The translations under genes and the position numbers were made by a program. A stretch of 64,000 bases of DNA. Source: CAVQBC01 sp963848415. Lineage in GTDB: Bacteria > Actinomycetota > Thermoleophilia > Solirubrobacterales > Solirubrobacteraceae. The notes under the pieces are model-generated. The model was given only the letters and a program-made list of their open reading frames with translations. It did no database searches and was not told where the DNA came from. Shown here in pieces: positions 36,052-45,008 of this stretch. The stretch lies in assembly GCA_963848415.1 (NCBI GenBank), contig CAWKDN010000001.1, positions 496,001 through 560,000 of the forward strand. The letters run 5' to 3'. Within the stretch, counting starts at the first letter, position 1; every line of letters begins with the position of its first letter.

Positions 36052-37248
36052 TCAGGCCCCAGTCGCCTGCTGCTCGGCCTGGTGGCGGATGCGGTCGCGC
36101 GCCTCGGCGTAGCGGATCGCCTCGTAGGCGATCAGCGCGCACATCAGCGCGGTGACGATCGCGAGCGTGAGCAGCGACGGCAGCTCGACCGCGAGCGGCA
36201 GCAGCGCGACCAGCAGCACCGCGGTGACCAACCGCGGCCGGTTGAGCGTATGCACGTTGCGCCAGCGGAACGCGACGTGGGCGACCAGGTAGAGCGCACA
36301 GCCGCCGAGCAGGGCCACGGCCGGCACCAGCTTGAGCGGGTCGTCGACGTGCTCGAGCGTCTTCTTCAGGCCCAGCGCCACGAGCACGATGCCCGCCACC
36401 ATCGGGAAGTGCAGGAAGGAGTAGGAGTCGCGCGCCATCGAGTTCTGCTCGACGCCGGGCGCCGCCTGTTCGAGGCGCTGTGTCGCGACCTTGGCCACGA
36501 CGTCGAAGTACGCCCACCACAGCGCGGCAGCCAGCGCGATGCCGAGCACCGCGGCCGCGATCACGCCGGCGTCGAGCTCGGTCTCCTCGGCGCCGATGCC
36601 GATCGCGACGATCGACTCACCCAGGGCGATGATCACGATCAGGCCGTGGCGCTCGGCGAAGTGCTCCGGGGAGAGCTTCCATCCGGCTACGCCGAACAGG
36701 GCCGGCCCGCCGACGTCGAGGGCGATGGCCAGGAACCACAGCCCGCCCTGGACCCAGCCGTCGAAGAACGCGGCGCTCCCGACCAGCAGGACGCCGACCG
36801 CCGTCGAGCCGCCCAGGCCGACGACCGACCGGCGCAGGTCTGGACGGTCGCGACTGGCCAGGAAGAAGAGCGCGATCTGGCCGAAGCGCACGACGGCGTA
36901 GGCGACCGCGAACGTCGCGCCCTCGTCGTCGAAGGCGCCCGGCACGCACAGGGCGCAGACCAGCAGCCCCGCCATCGCGCCGAACATGGCGATCCGGACC
37001 GCGCCCTCCTCCGGGTTCACGACGCTCGTCAGCCAGGCGTAGCCGACCCACGCCCACCACAGGACGCCGAGCGTCACCATGCCCTTGGCGAGGCCGGTCC
37101 AGGTCGGCTCGTCTGCCATCAGCGCCGTGCACTGGGTCAGCGCCAGCACGAAGACGAGGTCGAAGAACAGCTCGAGCGGCGTGACCTGCTCGCCCTCGCG
37201 CATGACCGCGCTGATGCGGGGGCGGCGGGTGCGGGCGGCGGTCGCCAT
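36052..37248 (-). CDS. Low temperature requirement protein A (LtrA) family membrane protein
   Basis: 398 aa. The start MATAARTRRPRISAVM was chosen because LtrA proteins begin shortly before VTPLELFFDLVFVLAL; the longer upstream frame is Arg-rich and non-coding in character. About ten to twelve hydrophobic segments fill the protein. Family marks are ELFFDLVFV, ALGESIVAIGIGAEE and the HFPMVAGIVLVALG helix. Named from a Listeria cold-growth mutant; the molecular role is unsettled. It is divergent from the HAD gene with an 86-base gap. Confidence 0.9.
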   Translation of the reverse strand: MATAARTRRPRISAVMREGEQVTPLELFFDLVFVLALTQCTALMADEPTWTGLAKGMVTLGVLWWAWVGYAWLTSVVNPEEGAVRIAMFGAMAGLLVCALCVPGAFDDEGATFAVAYAVVRFGQIALFFLASRDRPDLRRSVVGLGGSTAVGVLLVGSAAFFDGWVQGGLWFLAIALDVGGPALFGVAGWKLSPEHFAERHGLIVIIALGESIVAIGIGAEETELDAGVIAAAVLGIALAAALWWAYFDVVAKVATQRLEQAAPGVEQNSMARDSYSFLHFPMVAGIVLVALGLKKTLEHVDDPLKLVPAVALLGGCALYLVAHVAFRWRNVHTLNRPRLVTAVLLVALLPLAVELPSLLTLAIVTALMCALIAYEAIRYAEARDRIRHQAEQQATGA

Positions 37249-37340
37249 CGGCCCGGGATCCTTGCAGCCACGCGGCACGGGCGCCACGGACCGGACGCGC
37301 CGGTGTATCGTCGCGCGGCCGTGGGAGACCGGAGGTGACG

Positions 37341-38129
37341 GTGGACGGGACGGGCTTCGAAGCCGCGATCTTCGACGTGGACGGCGTGCTCGTGGACTCA
37401 CCGCACGAGCGCGCCTGGGGCGAGGCGCTGCAGAGCCTGATGGACGCCGACTGGCGCGCGATCCGCGACGAGACCGGCTACGCGCCCGAGCGCTTCACGG
37501 CCGACCTCTACCACGCCGAGATGTCGGGCCGGCCGACGATGGAGGGCGCCCGCGCCGCGCTGGAGCACTTCGGCGTGCCGGACGTCGAGGAGCGCATCCA
37601 GGCCTACGGCGAGCGCAAGCAGCAGACCGTCGACGCGATCCTGGCCGACGAGGGCGTGGAGGCCTACCCCGACGCGCTGCGCTTCATCCTGGCCGTGCGC
37701 GCCGCCGGCGTCCGGCTGGCGGCCGCGTCGTCGTCGAAGAACGCCGGGCGGCTGCTCGGGGGCATCCGGCTCGACCGCGCCGCGCAGGAGATGGGGCTCT
37801 CCTACGACTTCGTGGCGCCGGGCCTCACGCTGCTCGAGCTCTTCGACGCCGACGTCTCCGGCCGCGACTTCGACCGCGGCAAGCCGCACCCCGAGATCTT
37901 CTACGCCGCCGCCGAGGAGCTCGGCGTCGCGGCGGGCGGGTGCTTCGTGGTCGAGGACGCCGTGTCGGGCGTCCTGGCGGCGAAGGCGGGCGAGATGGCC
38001 GCGCTCGGCGTCGCGCGCGCGGTGGAGGCCGAGGCGCTCGCCGACGCGCGCGCCGACCTGGTGGTGGCGAGCCTCGACGAGGTGGACCTCGAGGCCCTCG
38101 CGGAGGGCCGGCTGGCGGCCGGTTCCTAG
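37341..38129 (+). CDS. HAD-superfamily phosphatase/phosphomutase (beta-PGM-like)
   Basis: About 262 aa. GGAGG at 37331-37335 lies 5 bases before GTG 37341, so I prefer that start to the in-frame GTG at 37335, which overlaps the ribosome site. Motif I is FDVDGVLVDSP (nucleophile and acid Asp), motif II is ASSSKN, Lys of motif III is in GKPHPEIF, and motif IV is VVEDAVSGVLA. A helical cap lies between motifs I and II. This is the beta-phosphoglucomutase/sugar-phosphatase subfamily; an 18-residue insert (IRLDRAAQEMG) follows motif II, as in trehalose-linked beta-PGM-like proteins. Substrate not certain. Confidence 0.9.
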   Translation: MDGTGFEAAIFDVDGVLVDSPHERAWGEALQSLMDADWRAIRDETGYAPERFTADLYHAEMSGRPTMEGARAALEHFGVPDVEERIQAYGERKQQTVDAILADEGVEAYPDALRFILAVRAAGVRLAAASSSKNAGRLLGGIRLDRAAQEMGLSYDFVAPGLTLLELFDADVSGRDFDRGKPHPEIFYAAAEELGVAAGGCFVVEDAVSGVLAAKAGEMAALGVARAVEAEALADARADLVVASLDEVDLEALAEGRLAAGS

Positions 38130-38776
38130 GCCGGCTCGAGCACGAGGCGGACCTCGATGCGCGCGTCCGGGCGCACCGAGACGAAGCCGGCGATGCTCGG
38201 CGGGCGCATGTCGAACTGCGCGAAGGTGATGCGCTCGGTCCCGACGATCTCCAGCCGCCCGCCGGTCAGCTGGGAGCGGATGGGCATGGCGATCGGGCGC
38301 GTGACGCCGTGCAGGGTCAGCCGGCCGCGCGCCATCGCGGCGCGCCCGAGCGCGGCGGGGCGGGTGAGCACGAAGGTGGCGCGCGGGAAGGCGTCGGACT
38401 CCAGGCCATCGCTGCGGATGCGGTTGTCACGCCGAGGCTCGTCGCTGGTCAGCTCGCGCAGGTCGGCGCCGATGCGGCCGCGGACGGCCTGGCCGTCGCG
38501 GACGGTCACGCGTCCGGAGATCGCCCGCGTGCGCCCGACCGCGGTCGTCGCGCCGATGCCCGCGAGCGTCTCGCGGACGCGGTAGCCGAGGAAGCCGCCC
38601 GTCGCCTCCCATGTCCCGTCGCCTTGCTCGCCGTCCTGGGCCGGCCGCTCGGTCTCCTCCGGCGGCGCCGACAGCTCAGGCGGCGCGGGCGCGTCGCTGC
38701 CGCGCTGGACGAAGACGACCACGCCGGCGGCCGCGAGCACGACGAGCACCGCGACCGCGGCGAGCAGGAGCTTCAC
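38126..38776 (-). CDS. YceI-family lipid-binding-like protein, membrane-anchored
   Basis: 216 aa, GTG start. A single N-terminal hydrophobic segment (residues 3-24) acts as signal or anchor, followed by a Pro/Glu-rich linker and a YceI lipocalin-like barrel. Characteristic blocks are ETLAGIGATTAVGRTRAI, DNRIRSDGLESDAFPRATF and GRLTLHGVTRPIAMP. YceI proteins bind isoprenoid-type lipids; the function here is unknown. It is the last gene of a run with the DsrE and lipoprotein genes (16-base gap). Its stop overlaps the HAD gene end in convergent orientation. Confidence 0.9.
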   Translation of the reverse strand: MKLLLAAVAVLVVLAAAGVVVFVQRGSDAPAPPELSAPPEETERPAQDGEQGDGTWEATGGFLGYRVRETLAGIGATTAVGRTRAISGRVTVRDGQAVRGRIGADLRELTSDEPRRDNRIRSDGLESDAFPRATFVLTRPAALGRAAMARGRLTLHGVTRPIAMPIRSQLTGGRLEIVGTERITFAQFDMRPPSIAGFVSVRPDARIEVRLVLEPA

Positions 38777-38792
38777 CGGGCGGCGTACGGGC

Positions 38793-39197
38793 TCAGCGCT
38801 CGATCCCGCAGACGTTCTCCGCGACGTCGGTGGTGAAGGCCGCGAGGCGCTCGAAGGCGGCCGGCACGCCGCGCGAGGCGTCCGAGAAGGCGATCGACCC
38901 GGCGCCCATGCGGGCGCGGTAGCTCAGGATCGCCCCCGGCGCGCGCGGCAGCTCGAGGCCCAGCGAGGCCGGCCGCTCGAGGTCGCGCGCGAGCTGGCGG
39001 GCACGCAGCAGCCGCTCGGCGTCGAGCGGCTTGGACTCGCCGTTGCAGCGCACGCTGCCGCCGTCGGAGACCACCAGCGCCACGTTGGCGCCCGGGTCCT
39101 CGCCCGAGCGGGTCACCTCGAAGAGGTCGGCCGACGGCGCGCCACAGCCCGCCACCGCGGCCGCGACCGCCACGGTCGCCGCCAGCCGTCGCCTCAC
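38793..39197 (-). CDS. Small lipoprotein
   Basis: 134 aa. GTG at 39197 overlaps the DsrE-like stop (GTGA). The signal peptide ends in a VAGC lipobox (Cys18), so it should be lipid-anchored outside the membrane. The mature part has two further Cys (VRCNGES and ENVCGIER), possibly a disulfide. SADLFEVTRSGEDPGANVAL and the GGSVRCNGE segment are the most distinctive parts. No family recognised. Co-transcription with DsrE-like and YceI genes is likely. Confidence 0.78.
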   Translation of the reverse strand: MRRRLAATVAVAAAVAGCGAPSADLFEVTRSGEDPGANVALVVSDGGSVRCNGESKPLDAERLLRARQLARDLERPASLGLELPRAPGAILSYRARMGAGSIAFSDASRGVPAAFERLAAFTTDVAENVCGIER

Positions 39198-39586
39198 ACC
39201 ACCACCAGGTCGGCGCCCGCCACCTCGCGCAGGAAACGCGGCGTCGAGCACACCCCGTCCAGCCAGGCGTCGACGTCCGCGCGGGCGACGCCGGTGGTCT
39301 CCAGCGCCGCCGCGCACGCCCACAGACGGCAGTCCTCGAGCTCGCGAGCGGTGGCGCGCAGCTCGGCCAGCGAGCGCGCGAGCGTCTCGCGCCCCGGCCC
39401 GCTGAGGTGCGGCGTCGCCTCGGGGCGCAGCGCGCGGTCGGCGAGCCGGTCATCGACGAGCGGCGCCAGCGCGCCGAAGGAGACCAGCCCGCGCGCCGGG
39501 CGGCCGTCGGCGGCGGCCGAGACGAGCAGCGACAGACCGGTGTAGAGGCGTTCGAGCTCGCCGCTCTCGAGGATGGCCGCGATCAT
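39194..39586 (-). CDS. DsrE/DsrF-like small protein
   Basis: 130 aa. MIAAILESGELERLYTGLSL with an alternating alpha/beta pattern and a C-terminal LREVAGADLVVV matches the DsrE/F/H fold. A Cys in RLWACAAALE sits where some family members have their reactive Cys, and another is in DGVCSTP. These proteins relay sulfur or take part in stress responses. It is divergent from the TusA-like gene with only 7 bases between starts, which supports a shared sulfur-relay role. No ribosome site fits the start well. Confidence 0.75.
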   Translation of the reverse strand: MIAAILESGELERLYTGLSLLVSAAADGRPARGLVSFGALAPLVDDRLADRALRPEATPHLSGPGRETLARSLAELRATARELEDCRLWACAAALETTGVARADVDAWLDGVCSTPRFLREVAGADLVVV

Positions 39587-39593
39587 CTCCGGG

Positions 39594-39833
39594 ATGGATG
39601 CTAGGAGCTCGGTCCTCGACGCCCGCGGCCTCAGCTGCCCGCTGCCCACGATCCAGGCCCGCCGCGCGCTGGCCGGGCTGGCCGACGGCGACACGCTGGT
39701 GGTGCTCGCCACCGACCCCGAGGCGCCGCTCGACCTCGCCGCGCTCGCCGCCGACGGCGGGCACGGCTTCGCTCAGGCGCGCGACGGCGCCGGCTGGCGG
39801 CTGATCCTGGTCAAGAAGGGTCCTGGGAACTAG
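39594..39833 (+). CDS. TusA-like sulfur-carrier protein
   Basis: 79 aa. LDARGLSCPLPTIQARRAL carries the CPxP motif whose Cys accepts persulfide in TusA/SirA/YedF proteins. GDTLVVLATDPEAPLDLAAL and WRLILVKK complete the two-layer fold. Start ATG 39594 (MDARSSVLDARG) is preferred; ATG 39573 would add seven residues and overlap the divergent DsrE-like gene. The pairing with DsrE suggests a small sulfur-transfer module for tRNA thiolation or cofactor sulfur, without the target being known. Confidence 0.88.
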   Translation: MDARSSVLDARGLSCPLPTIQARRALAGLADGDTLVVLATDPEAPLDLAALAADGGHGFAQARDGAGWRLILVKKGPGN

Positions 39834-39876
39834 GCCGGCCCGACCGAAGGCGGCGTGGATCGAGCCAGGCGCCGCA

Positions 39877-39916
39877 CGAATCCCGAAGGGAATACCGAAG
39901 TATTGCCGAGGGTTCG
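39877..39916. other. Structured intergenic segment between convergent genes
   Basis: TCCC-GAA-GGGA (39881-39891) and AATAC-CGAA-GTATT (39891-39904) are adjacent small hairpins, enclosed by CGAA (39877-39880) and CCC/GGG pairing with GGGTTCG (39910-39916). It is AT-richer than its surroundings and lies in the 144-base gap between TusA-like and antiporter stops. It may be a terminator or small structured element. Confidence 0.3.
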
Positions 39917-39977
39917 GGTGGCGATCTGGCGATGCGTCCACGTCGTCGTCGGGCGTGGCGGCCTTTCCCAGGGGTCT

Positions 39978-42062
39978 TCAAGGGGCGGCGCTCGGGGCCC
40001 GCGCCGGCTCGAGCGTGACCTGGTCGTCGAAGCAGTAGCCCCAGTCCTCCCCGGGCTCGGCGGAGCGGATGACCGGATGGCCGTTCTCCGAGAAGTGCGC
40101 GCGAGCGTGCCGGTGCGGCGAGCTGTCGCAGCAGCCGACGTGCCCGCAGCTCAGGCAGATCCGCAGGTGCACCCAGGTGGTGCCGTCGCGCAGGCACTCC
40201 TCGCAGCCGCGCGCGCTGGGCACGACCGCGCGCGTCTCCTCCACGTGCGGGCAGCCCTCGGGATCCAGCCGCGGCTCGACCACCTGGTCGGTGTCGACCA
40301 CGGTGCGCGGGCGCGAGCCCTGCCCGTCGTGGTGCGCGCGCGGCACGCCCGGCGCGCGCAGGGCGGCCATGTGGGACTCGATCTGGTCGGCCGGCACCTC
40401 GTAGGCGTGCAGCAGCCCGCCGATCAGGTGGGCGTCGGCCTCGGTCTCCTCGCTGACGACCTTGGCCCCCGCGGCCGCGATCTCGCCGGCGTCGACCGCG
40501 TAGCGGGTGTGGACGACGACCTTCAGCCGCGGCGCGAGCCCGCGCGCCACCCCGGCGATCCGCGCGGCCATCTCGGGCCCGTCGTCGGGGATCACGAGCA
40601 CGCGGGCGCGCTGGACACCGGCCTCGGTCAGCGTACGCGTGCGGGTCGCGTCGCCGAGCAGGACCGGCAGCTCGCGCGCCTGCGCCTCGGCGGCGCCGTC
40701 CGGGCTCAGCGTGGTGACCACCAGCGGCACGCCCGCCCACTGCAGCGCGCCGGTCAGCGAGCGCGCGGTGCGGCCGTAGCCGGCGACGATCACGTGGTCG
40801 TCGAGGTCCTCGGCCAGGCCGCTGTCCGCCTCGGGCTCGGTGCCCGCCTCGGCGCGGACGGGCGCGCTGCGCTCGCGCATCTTCCCGCCCATCCCGACGG
40901 CCAGCGAGGAGAGCCACGGCGTCGCCACCATCAGCAGCACGGTCGTGGCGATGAAGCCCTGGGTGCCGTCCTCCCCCAGCCCGGCGAAGCTCAGCCCGGC
41001 GTCGGCGCCCGCGCGCTGGAGCACGAAGGAGAACTCGCCCACCTGGGCGAGGATCAGCGCGGAGGCGAACACCACCGCCGGGGGCTCGCCGAGCGCCCGT
41101 ACCGCCGCCCCGGTGCTCACCACCTTGACCACCAGCACCGCGAGCACGGCGCCGATCACCGCCGGCAGGTTGTCGATCAGGAAGCCGACGTCCAGCAGCA
41201 TCCCGATCGAGACGAAGAACAGCGCGCTGAAGATGATCTGCAGGGGCAGGATGTCGCCCAGCGCCTGCTGGTCGAAGCGGCTCTCGGACACCAGCAGCCC
41301 GGCCAGGAAGGCGCCGAGGGAGACGCTGACGCCGGCGAGGCTCGTGCCGTAGGCGGTCCCGAAGCAGATCGCCACCACAGCCAGCAGGAAGACCTCCGGC
41401 GAGCACGTGCGGGCCACCAGCTCGAGCAGCGGCGGCATCAGGCGGCGGGCGACGACGATGACCACCGCCACGATCAGGCCCGCCTTGGCCAGCGCCCAGG
41501 CGAACTCCAGCGGCGAGCCGGCCTCCCCGCCCAGCGCGGGCACGATCAGCACCATCAGCACGACCGCGAGGTCCTGGAAGAGCAGCACGCCGAGCACGAC
41601 CTGCCCGTGGCGGGTGTTCATCTGCGCGCGGTCGCCGAGCAGCTTGAGCACGATCGCGGTCGAGCCGAGCGAGACCAGCAGCCCGCTGAACACCGCCACG
41701 CGCCACTCCACCCCGAAGGCGATCAGCAGCGCGGCCGTCAGCCCGGTGCAGAGGCCGACCTGCAGGCCGCCCGCGACGACGATGATGCGGCGGATGCGCG
41801 CGAGCCGCTCGAGGCTGAACTCGAGGCCGATCGTGAACAGCAGCAGGATCACCCCGACCTCGGCGGCCGCGTCGACGAGCTCGCGGTCGTCGATGATCCC
41901 CAGCTGCTCGGGGCCGATCAGCACGCCCGCGAGCAGGAAGCCCACGATCGGGACGATGCGCACGCGGTAGGCGAGGTAGGCGACCACCGCGGCGCCGACC
42001 AGCAGGCCGACGACCTCTCCGAGGAAGGCGGGCGCCTCCGTTGCCGCCAGCGGGGCGATCAT
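39978..42062 (-). CDS. KefB-type cation/proton antiporter with TrkA-N and C-terminal UBP zinc finger
   Basis: 694 aa. Residues ~10-390 form a CPA2 antiporter of about 12-13 helices (VGFLLAGVLIGPEQLG, GLEFSLERLARIRRI, GVLLFQDLAVVLMV). Residues ~415-560 are a TrkA-N/RCK NAD-binding domain (VIVAGYGRTARSLTGAL). Residues ~604-680 hold a ZnF-UBP finger: CPH, CEEC, CLSCGHVGCC and HRHARAHF with GHPVI. The pump part exchanges K+ or Na+ for H+. The finger binds ubiquitin C-termini in eukaryotes and has no known ligand in bacteria. TAGCAT ends 10 bases before the ATG. Confidence 0.92.
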   Translation of the reverse strand: MIAPLAATEAPAFLGEVVGLLVGAAVVAYLAYRVRIVPIVGFLLAGVLIGPEQLGIIDDRELVDAAAEVGVILLLFTIGLEFSLERLARIRRIIVVAGGLQVGLCTGLTAALLIAFGVEWRVAVFSGLLVSLGSTAIVLKLLGDRAQMNTRHGQVVLGVLLFQDLAVVLMVLIVPALGGEAGSPLEFAWALAKAGLIVAVVIVVARRLMPPLLELVARTCSPEVFLLAVVAICFGTAYGTSLAGVSVSLGAFLAGLLVSESRFDQQALGDILPLQIIFSALFFVSIGMLLDVGFLIDNLPAVIGAVLAVLVVKVVSTGAAVRALGEPPAVVFASALILAQVGEFSFVLQRAGADAGLSFAGLGEDGTQGFIATTVLLMVATPWLSSLAVGMGGKMRERSAPVRAEAGTEPEADSGLAEDLDDHVIVAGYGRTARSLTGALQWAGVPLVVTTLSPDGAAEAQARELPVLLGDATRTRTLTEAGVQRARVLVIPDDGPEMAARIAGVARGLAPRLKVVVHTRYAVDAGEIAAAGAKVVSEETEADAHLIGGLLHAYEVPADQIESHMAALRAPGVPRAHHDGQGSRPRTVVDTDQVVEPRLDPEGCPHVEETRAVVPSARGCEECLRDGTTWVHLRICLSCGHVGCCDSSPHRHARAHFSENGHPVIRSAEPGEDWGYCFDDQVTLEPARAPSAAP

Positions 42063-42072
42063 CGTCAGCCGA

Positions 42073-42078
42073 ATGCTA
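42073..42078 (-). promoter_or_regulatory. Putative -10 of the antiporter gene
   Basis: TAGCAT on the minus strand ends 10 bases before the ATG at 42062, in the 24-base gap after ggt. No Shine-Dalgarno is present, so the gene may be transcribed separately as a leaderless mRNA. Confidence 0.45.
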
Positions 42079-42086
42079 CGGAGGTC

Positions 42087-43562
42087 TCAGACCCGCACGG
42101 CCGCGCCGCCGCGGCGCGGATCGCCCGCCCCGGCGCGCTCGCCGGTCGCCGGGTCGTGGCCGACCGCCTGGCAGCCGCCGAAGAACAGGTTGCGGTCGCG
42201 GAAGCGCGCGATCTCGCGGCCGTCGGCCTCCAGCGGGCCGAGCTCGACGCCGGGCTCGGCGTAGACGAGCTCGTCCTCGAAGTGCACGCGCGGCGCCTCG
42301 ACCGCCGCGGCCACGTCGAGATCGCGGTCGAGCACGCCGACGATCACCTGCAGGATCGCCGAGCGGATGCGGTTCGAGCCCGCCGAGCCCAGCACCAGCT
42401 CTGGCTCGCCGTCGTCGCGCAGCACCATCGTGGGGCACATCATCGACGGCAGCCGCCGGCCCGGGCGATGGGCGAAGAAGCCCAGCGGCGAGAGGTCCTC
42501 CTCGCCCATCATGTTGTTCAGGTGCACGCCGGTGCCGGCGGGGATCTGCCCGGAGCCCTCGCCGTTGGTGCACGTGATCGAGCAGGCGAGGCCGTCGGCG
42601 TCCAGGACGGAGATGTGGGTGGTCGAGCCCAGCCGCGAGGCCAGGAAGGCGTCCGGGAAGCCGTCCTGGTCGAGGCCCGAGTCGAACTCCGCCGTGCGCT
42701 CGGCCTGCGCGCGCTCCATCACCTCGACGAGCTCGCGCGCCGGTGGCGGGCCGGGCTCGCGGCCGAGCAGGGCGAGCGCGTAGGCGATCAGGATGCCGCC
42801 CGCGCTCGGCGGCGGGTTGGTCAGCACCGTGCGGCCGCGGTAGCGGACGCGCACCGGCTCGCGCACGGTCGTGCTGTAGGCCGCCAGGTCCTCCGCGGTC
42901 AGCGTGCCGCCGCGCTCGGCCACCCACTCGACCACCGCGGCGGCGACCTCGCCGGTGTAGAAGGGCGCCGCCCCCTCCGCACCGAGGCGCTCGAGCGCGT
43001 CACCGAGGTCGGGGTCGCAGAACGTCTCGCCCTCGCGCGCGGGCCGGCCGGCCGGCATGAAGTGCGCGCGCGACTCCGCGGTCGCGGCCATGATCGGCTC
43101 GAGGATGCCGAAGATGTAGGCCTGCATGCGGCTGACCGGCACGCCGCCGCGCGCGAGCGCCGCGGCGGGCGCGGCGAGCTCGGCCAACGGCACCGTGCCG
43201 AAGCGCCGCGCGGCCTCGCAGACGCCCGACGGCGTGCCGTAGACGCCGACCGAGGCCGCGCCGACGTTGAAGAGCTGGCTGACGTCGCCGAAGTCGACGT
43301 CGACCGGCTCGAGCGCCGCCCGGGCGCTCAGGTCGGCGCCCTGCCCGGGCGCGGCGACGAAGAAGTCGAGCACCTCGGGCTCGCGCCCCGCGCCGCCGAC
43401 GAGCAGATAGCCGCCGGCGCCGAAGCCGGTCAGCAGCGGCTCGGTGACGAACGAGGTGAGCATCGCCCCCAGCGCTGCGTCGACGGCGTTGCCGCCGGCG
43501 CGCAGCACGTCGCCGCCGGCCTGGGCGGTGAGGCTGTGACCCGCGGCGACGACACCGTGCAT
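42087..43562 (-). CDS. ggt: Gamma-glutamyltransferase
   Basis: 491 aa. This Ntn-hydrolase cuts and transfers gamma-glutamyl groups of glutathione-like thiols or gamma-glutamyl compounds. GGNAVDAALGAML and TGFGAGGYLLV mark the large subunit. The autocatalytic nucleophile is Thr314 in STTHISVLDADG, followed by GVHLNNMMGEEDLSP and the LGSAGSNRIRSAILQ block of the small subunit. No signal peptide is seen, unlike many GGTs, suggesting a cytoplasmic form. It follows ftsZ by 42 bases on the same strand. Confidence 0.93.
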   Translation of the reverse strand: MHGVVAAGHSLTAQAGGDVLRAGGNAVDAALGAMLTSFVTEPLLTGFGAGGYLLVGGAGREPEVLDFFVAAPGQGADLSARAALEPVDVDFGDVSQLFNVGAASVGVYGTPSGVCEAARRFGTVPLAELAAPAAALARGGVPVSRMQAYIFGILEPIMAATAESRAHFMPAGRPAREGETFCDPDLGDALERLGAEGAAPFYTGEVAAAVVEWVAERGGTLTAEDLAAYSTTVREPVRVRYRGRTVLTNPPPSAGGILIAYALALLGREPGPPPARELVEVMERAQAERTAEFDSGLDQDGFPDAFLASRLGSTTHISVLDADGLACSITCTNGEGSGQIPAGTGVHLNNMMGEEDLSPLGFFAHRPGRRLPSMMCPTMVLRDDGEPELVLGSAGSNRIRSAILQVIVGVLDRDLDVAAAVEAPRVHFEDELVYAEPGVELGPLEADGREIARFRDRNLFFGGCQAVGHDPATGERAGAGDPRRGGAAVRV

Positions 43563-43604
43563 GGGCGCAGTATCGCGCCGCGGATCGAGCCGCGAATCAG
43601 CCGT

Positions 43605-45008
43605 CTAGAAGCGGGGGATGAACTCCGGCACGTCGACGTCGACGTCGGCGCGCGTGTCCGTGCGCCGGCGGTCGCGCTCGGACGTGCGCCGCACGCGCGG
43701 CTCGCCGGCCGGCTCGCGCAGCGTCCCCCGGCTGCTCTCGCCGTCGGCCCGCGGTGTGCGCCCGTCGCCGTAGCCGGTGGCCACGACCGTGACCCACACC
43801 TGGTCCTCGAGCCCGTCGTCGACCATCGCCCCGAAGATGATGTTGGCCTCCGGGTGCGCGGCCTCGGCGACCGCCTTGGCCGCCTCGTTGACCTCCCACA
43901 GCGACAGGTCCCGCCCGCCGGTGATCGAGAGCAGGATCGACTTGGCGCCCTCGAGCGTCGTCTCCAGCAGCGGCGAGGACGCGGCCTGGGCCGCGGCGTC
44001 GAGCGCGCGCTTCTCGCCCGTACCCATGCCGATGCCCAGCAGCGCGGTGCCCGCGTCGGCCATGATCGTCCGCACGTCGGCGAAGTCGAGGTTGATCAGC
44101 CCCGGCAGCGTGATGAGGTCGGAGATGCCCTGGACGCCCTGGCGCAGCACGTCGTCGGCGACGCGGAAGGCCTCGACCATCGAGGTCTGCTTGTCGAGCA
44201 CCGACAGCAGCCGGTTGTTGGGCACCACGATCAGCGTGTCGACCTCTTCGGCGAGCGCCTCGATGCCGGCCTCGGCGGCCTGCGCCCGGCGCGAGCCCTC
44301 GAAGCCGAACGGCTTGGTGACGATGCCGACGGTGAGCGCGCCCAGCTCGCGGGCGATGCGCGCCAGCACCGGCGCGGCGCCCGTGCCCGTCCCGCCGCCC
44401 TCGCCGCAGGTGATGAAGACCATGTCGGAGCCCTTGAGCAGCGCCTTGGTCTTGTCGAAGTCCTCCATCGCCGCGGTGCGGCCGAGATCCGGATCGGCGC
44501 CCGAGCCGAGGCCGCGGGTGGCGCCGTGGCCGATCTGCAGCGTCACGTGGGCGGAGGACTGCTGCAGCGACTGGGCGTCGGTGTTGACCGCCACGAACTC
44601 GACGCCGCCGAGCTCGGCCTCGATCATGCGGTTGACGGCGTTGACGCCGGCGCCGCCGACGCCGACGACGCGCAGCTGGGGCACGCCGACCGCGAACGGC
44701 CCGCCGTAGGCGTCCGCGCGGGCGTAGGGGTCCTCGGGGGCGGGCGGCGGCGGCTCGGGCGTCGACTGGCGGCTCATCATGTTCTCGGGGACGTCGGAGG
44801 AGAAGGCGTGGCGCAGGCGCTCCTGCGGGCTCGGGACCCGCGCGGCCTCGGTGGCCGGGGCGGGCGCGGGCACGGGCTCGGCGGGCTGCGGCGCGGGCAC
44901 CGGGTCGGCCCCGGCCGCGGAGGGCTCGGCGGCGGCCTCCTCGTCCGTCTTGCGAAACAGAGCGGCCAGCGGCCCCTCGCGCATGCTCGCCCGCTTACCG
45001 CTTCCCAT
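43605..45008 (-). CDS. ftsZ: Cell-division GTPase FtsZ with long N-terminal extension
   Basis: 467 aa. The core begins near residue 111 (QLRVVGVGGAGVNAVNRMI). The tubulin signature CGEGGGTGTGAAP is at 201-213, the T7 loop is NLDFADVRTIM, and the C-terminal peptide VDVPEFIPRF is present. The ~110-residue N-terminal extension is Pro/Ala/Glu-rich and unusual. AAGGAGGT sits 9 bases before ATG 45008, inside the parA 3' end, so the long form is translated; Met77/Met78 are internal options. It polymerises into the Z-ring. It is coupled to parA and far from any visible mur/dcw genes, so it may be a second FtsZ. Confidence 0.95.
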   Translation of the reverse strand: MGSGKRASMREGPLAALFRKTDEEAAAEPSAAGADPVPAPQPAEPVPAPAPATEAARVPSPQERLRHAFSSDVPENMMSRQSTPEPPPPAPEDPYARADAYGGPFAVGVPQLRVVGVGGAGVNAVNRMIEAELGGVEFVAVNTDAQSLQQSSAHVTLQIGHGATRGLGSGADPDLGRTAAMEDFDKTKALLKGSDMVFITCGEGGGTGTGAAPVLARIARELGALTVGIVTKPFGFEGSRRAQAAEAGIEALAEEVDTLIVVPNNRLLSVLDKQTSMVEAFRVADDVLRQGVQGISDLITLPGLINLDFADVRTIMADAGTALLGIGMGTGEKRALDAAAQAASSPLLETTLEGAKSILLSITGGRDLSLWEVNEAAKAVAEAAHPEANIIFGAMVDDGLEDQVWVTVVATGYGDGRTPRADGESSRGTLREPAGEPRVRRTSERDRRRTDTRADVDVDVPEFIPRF

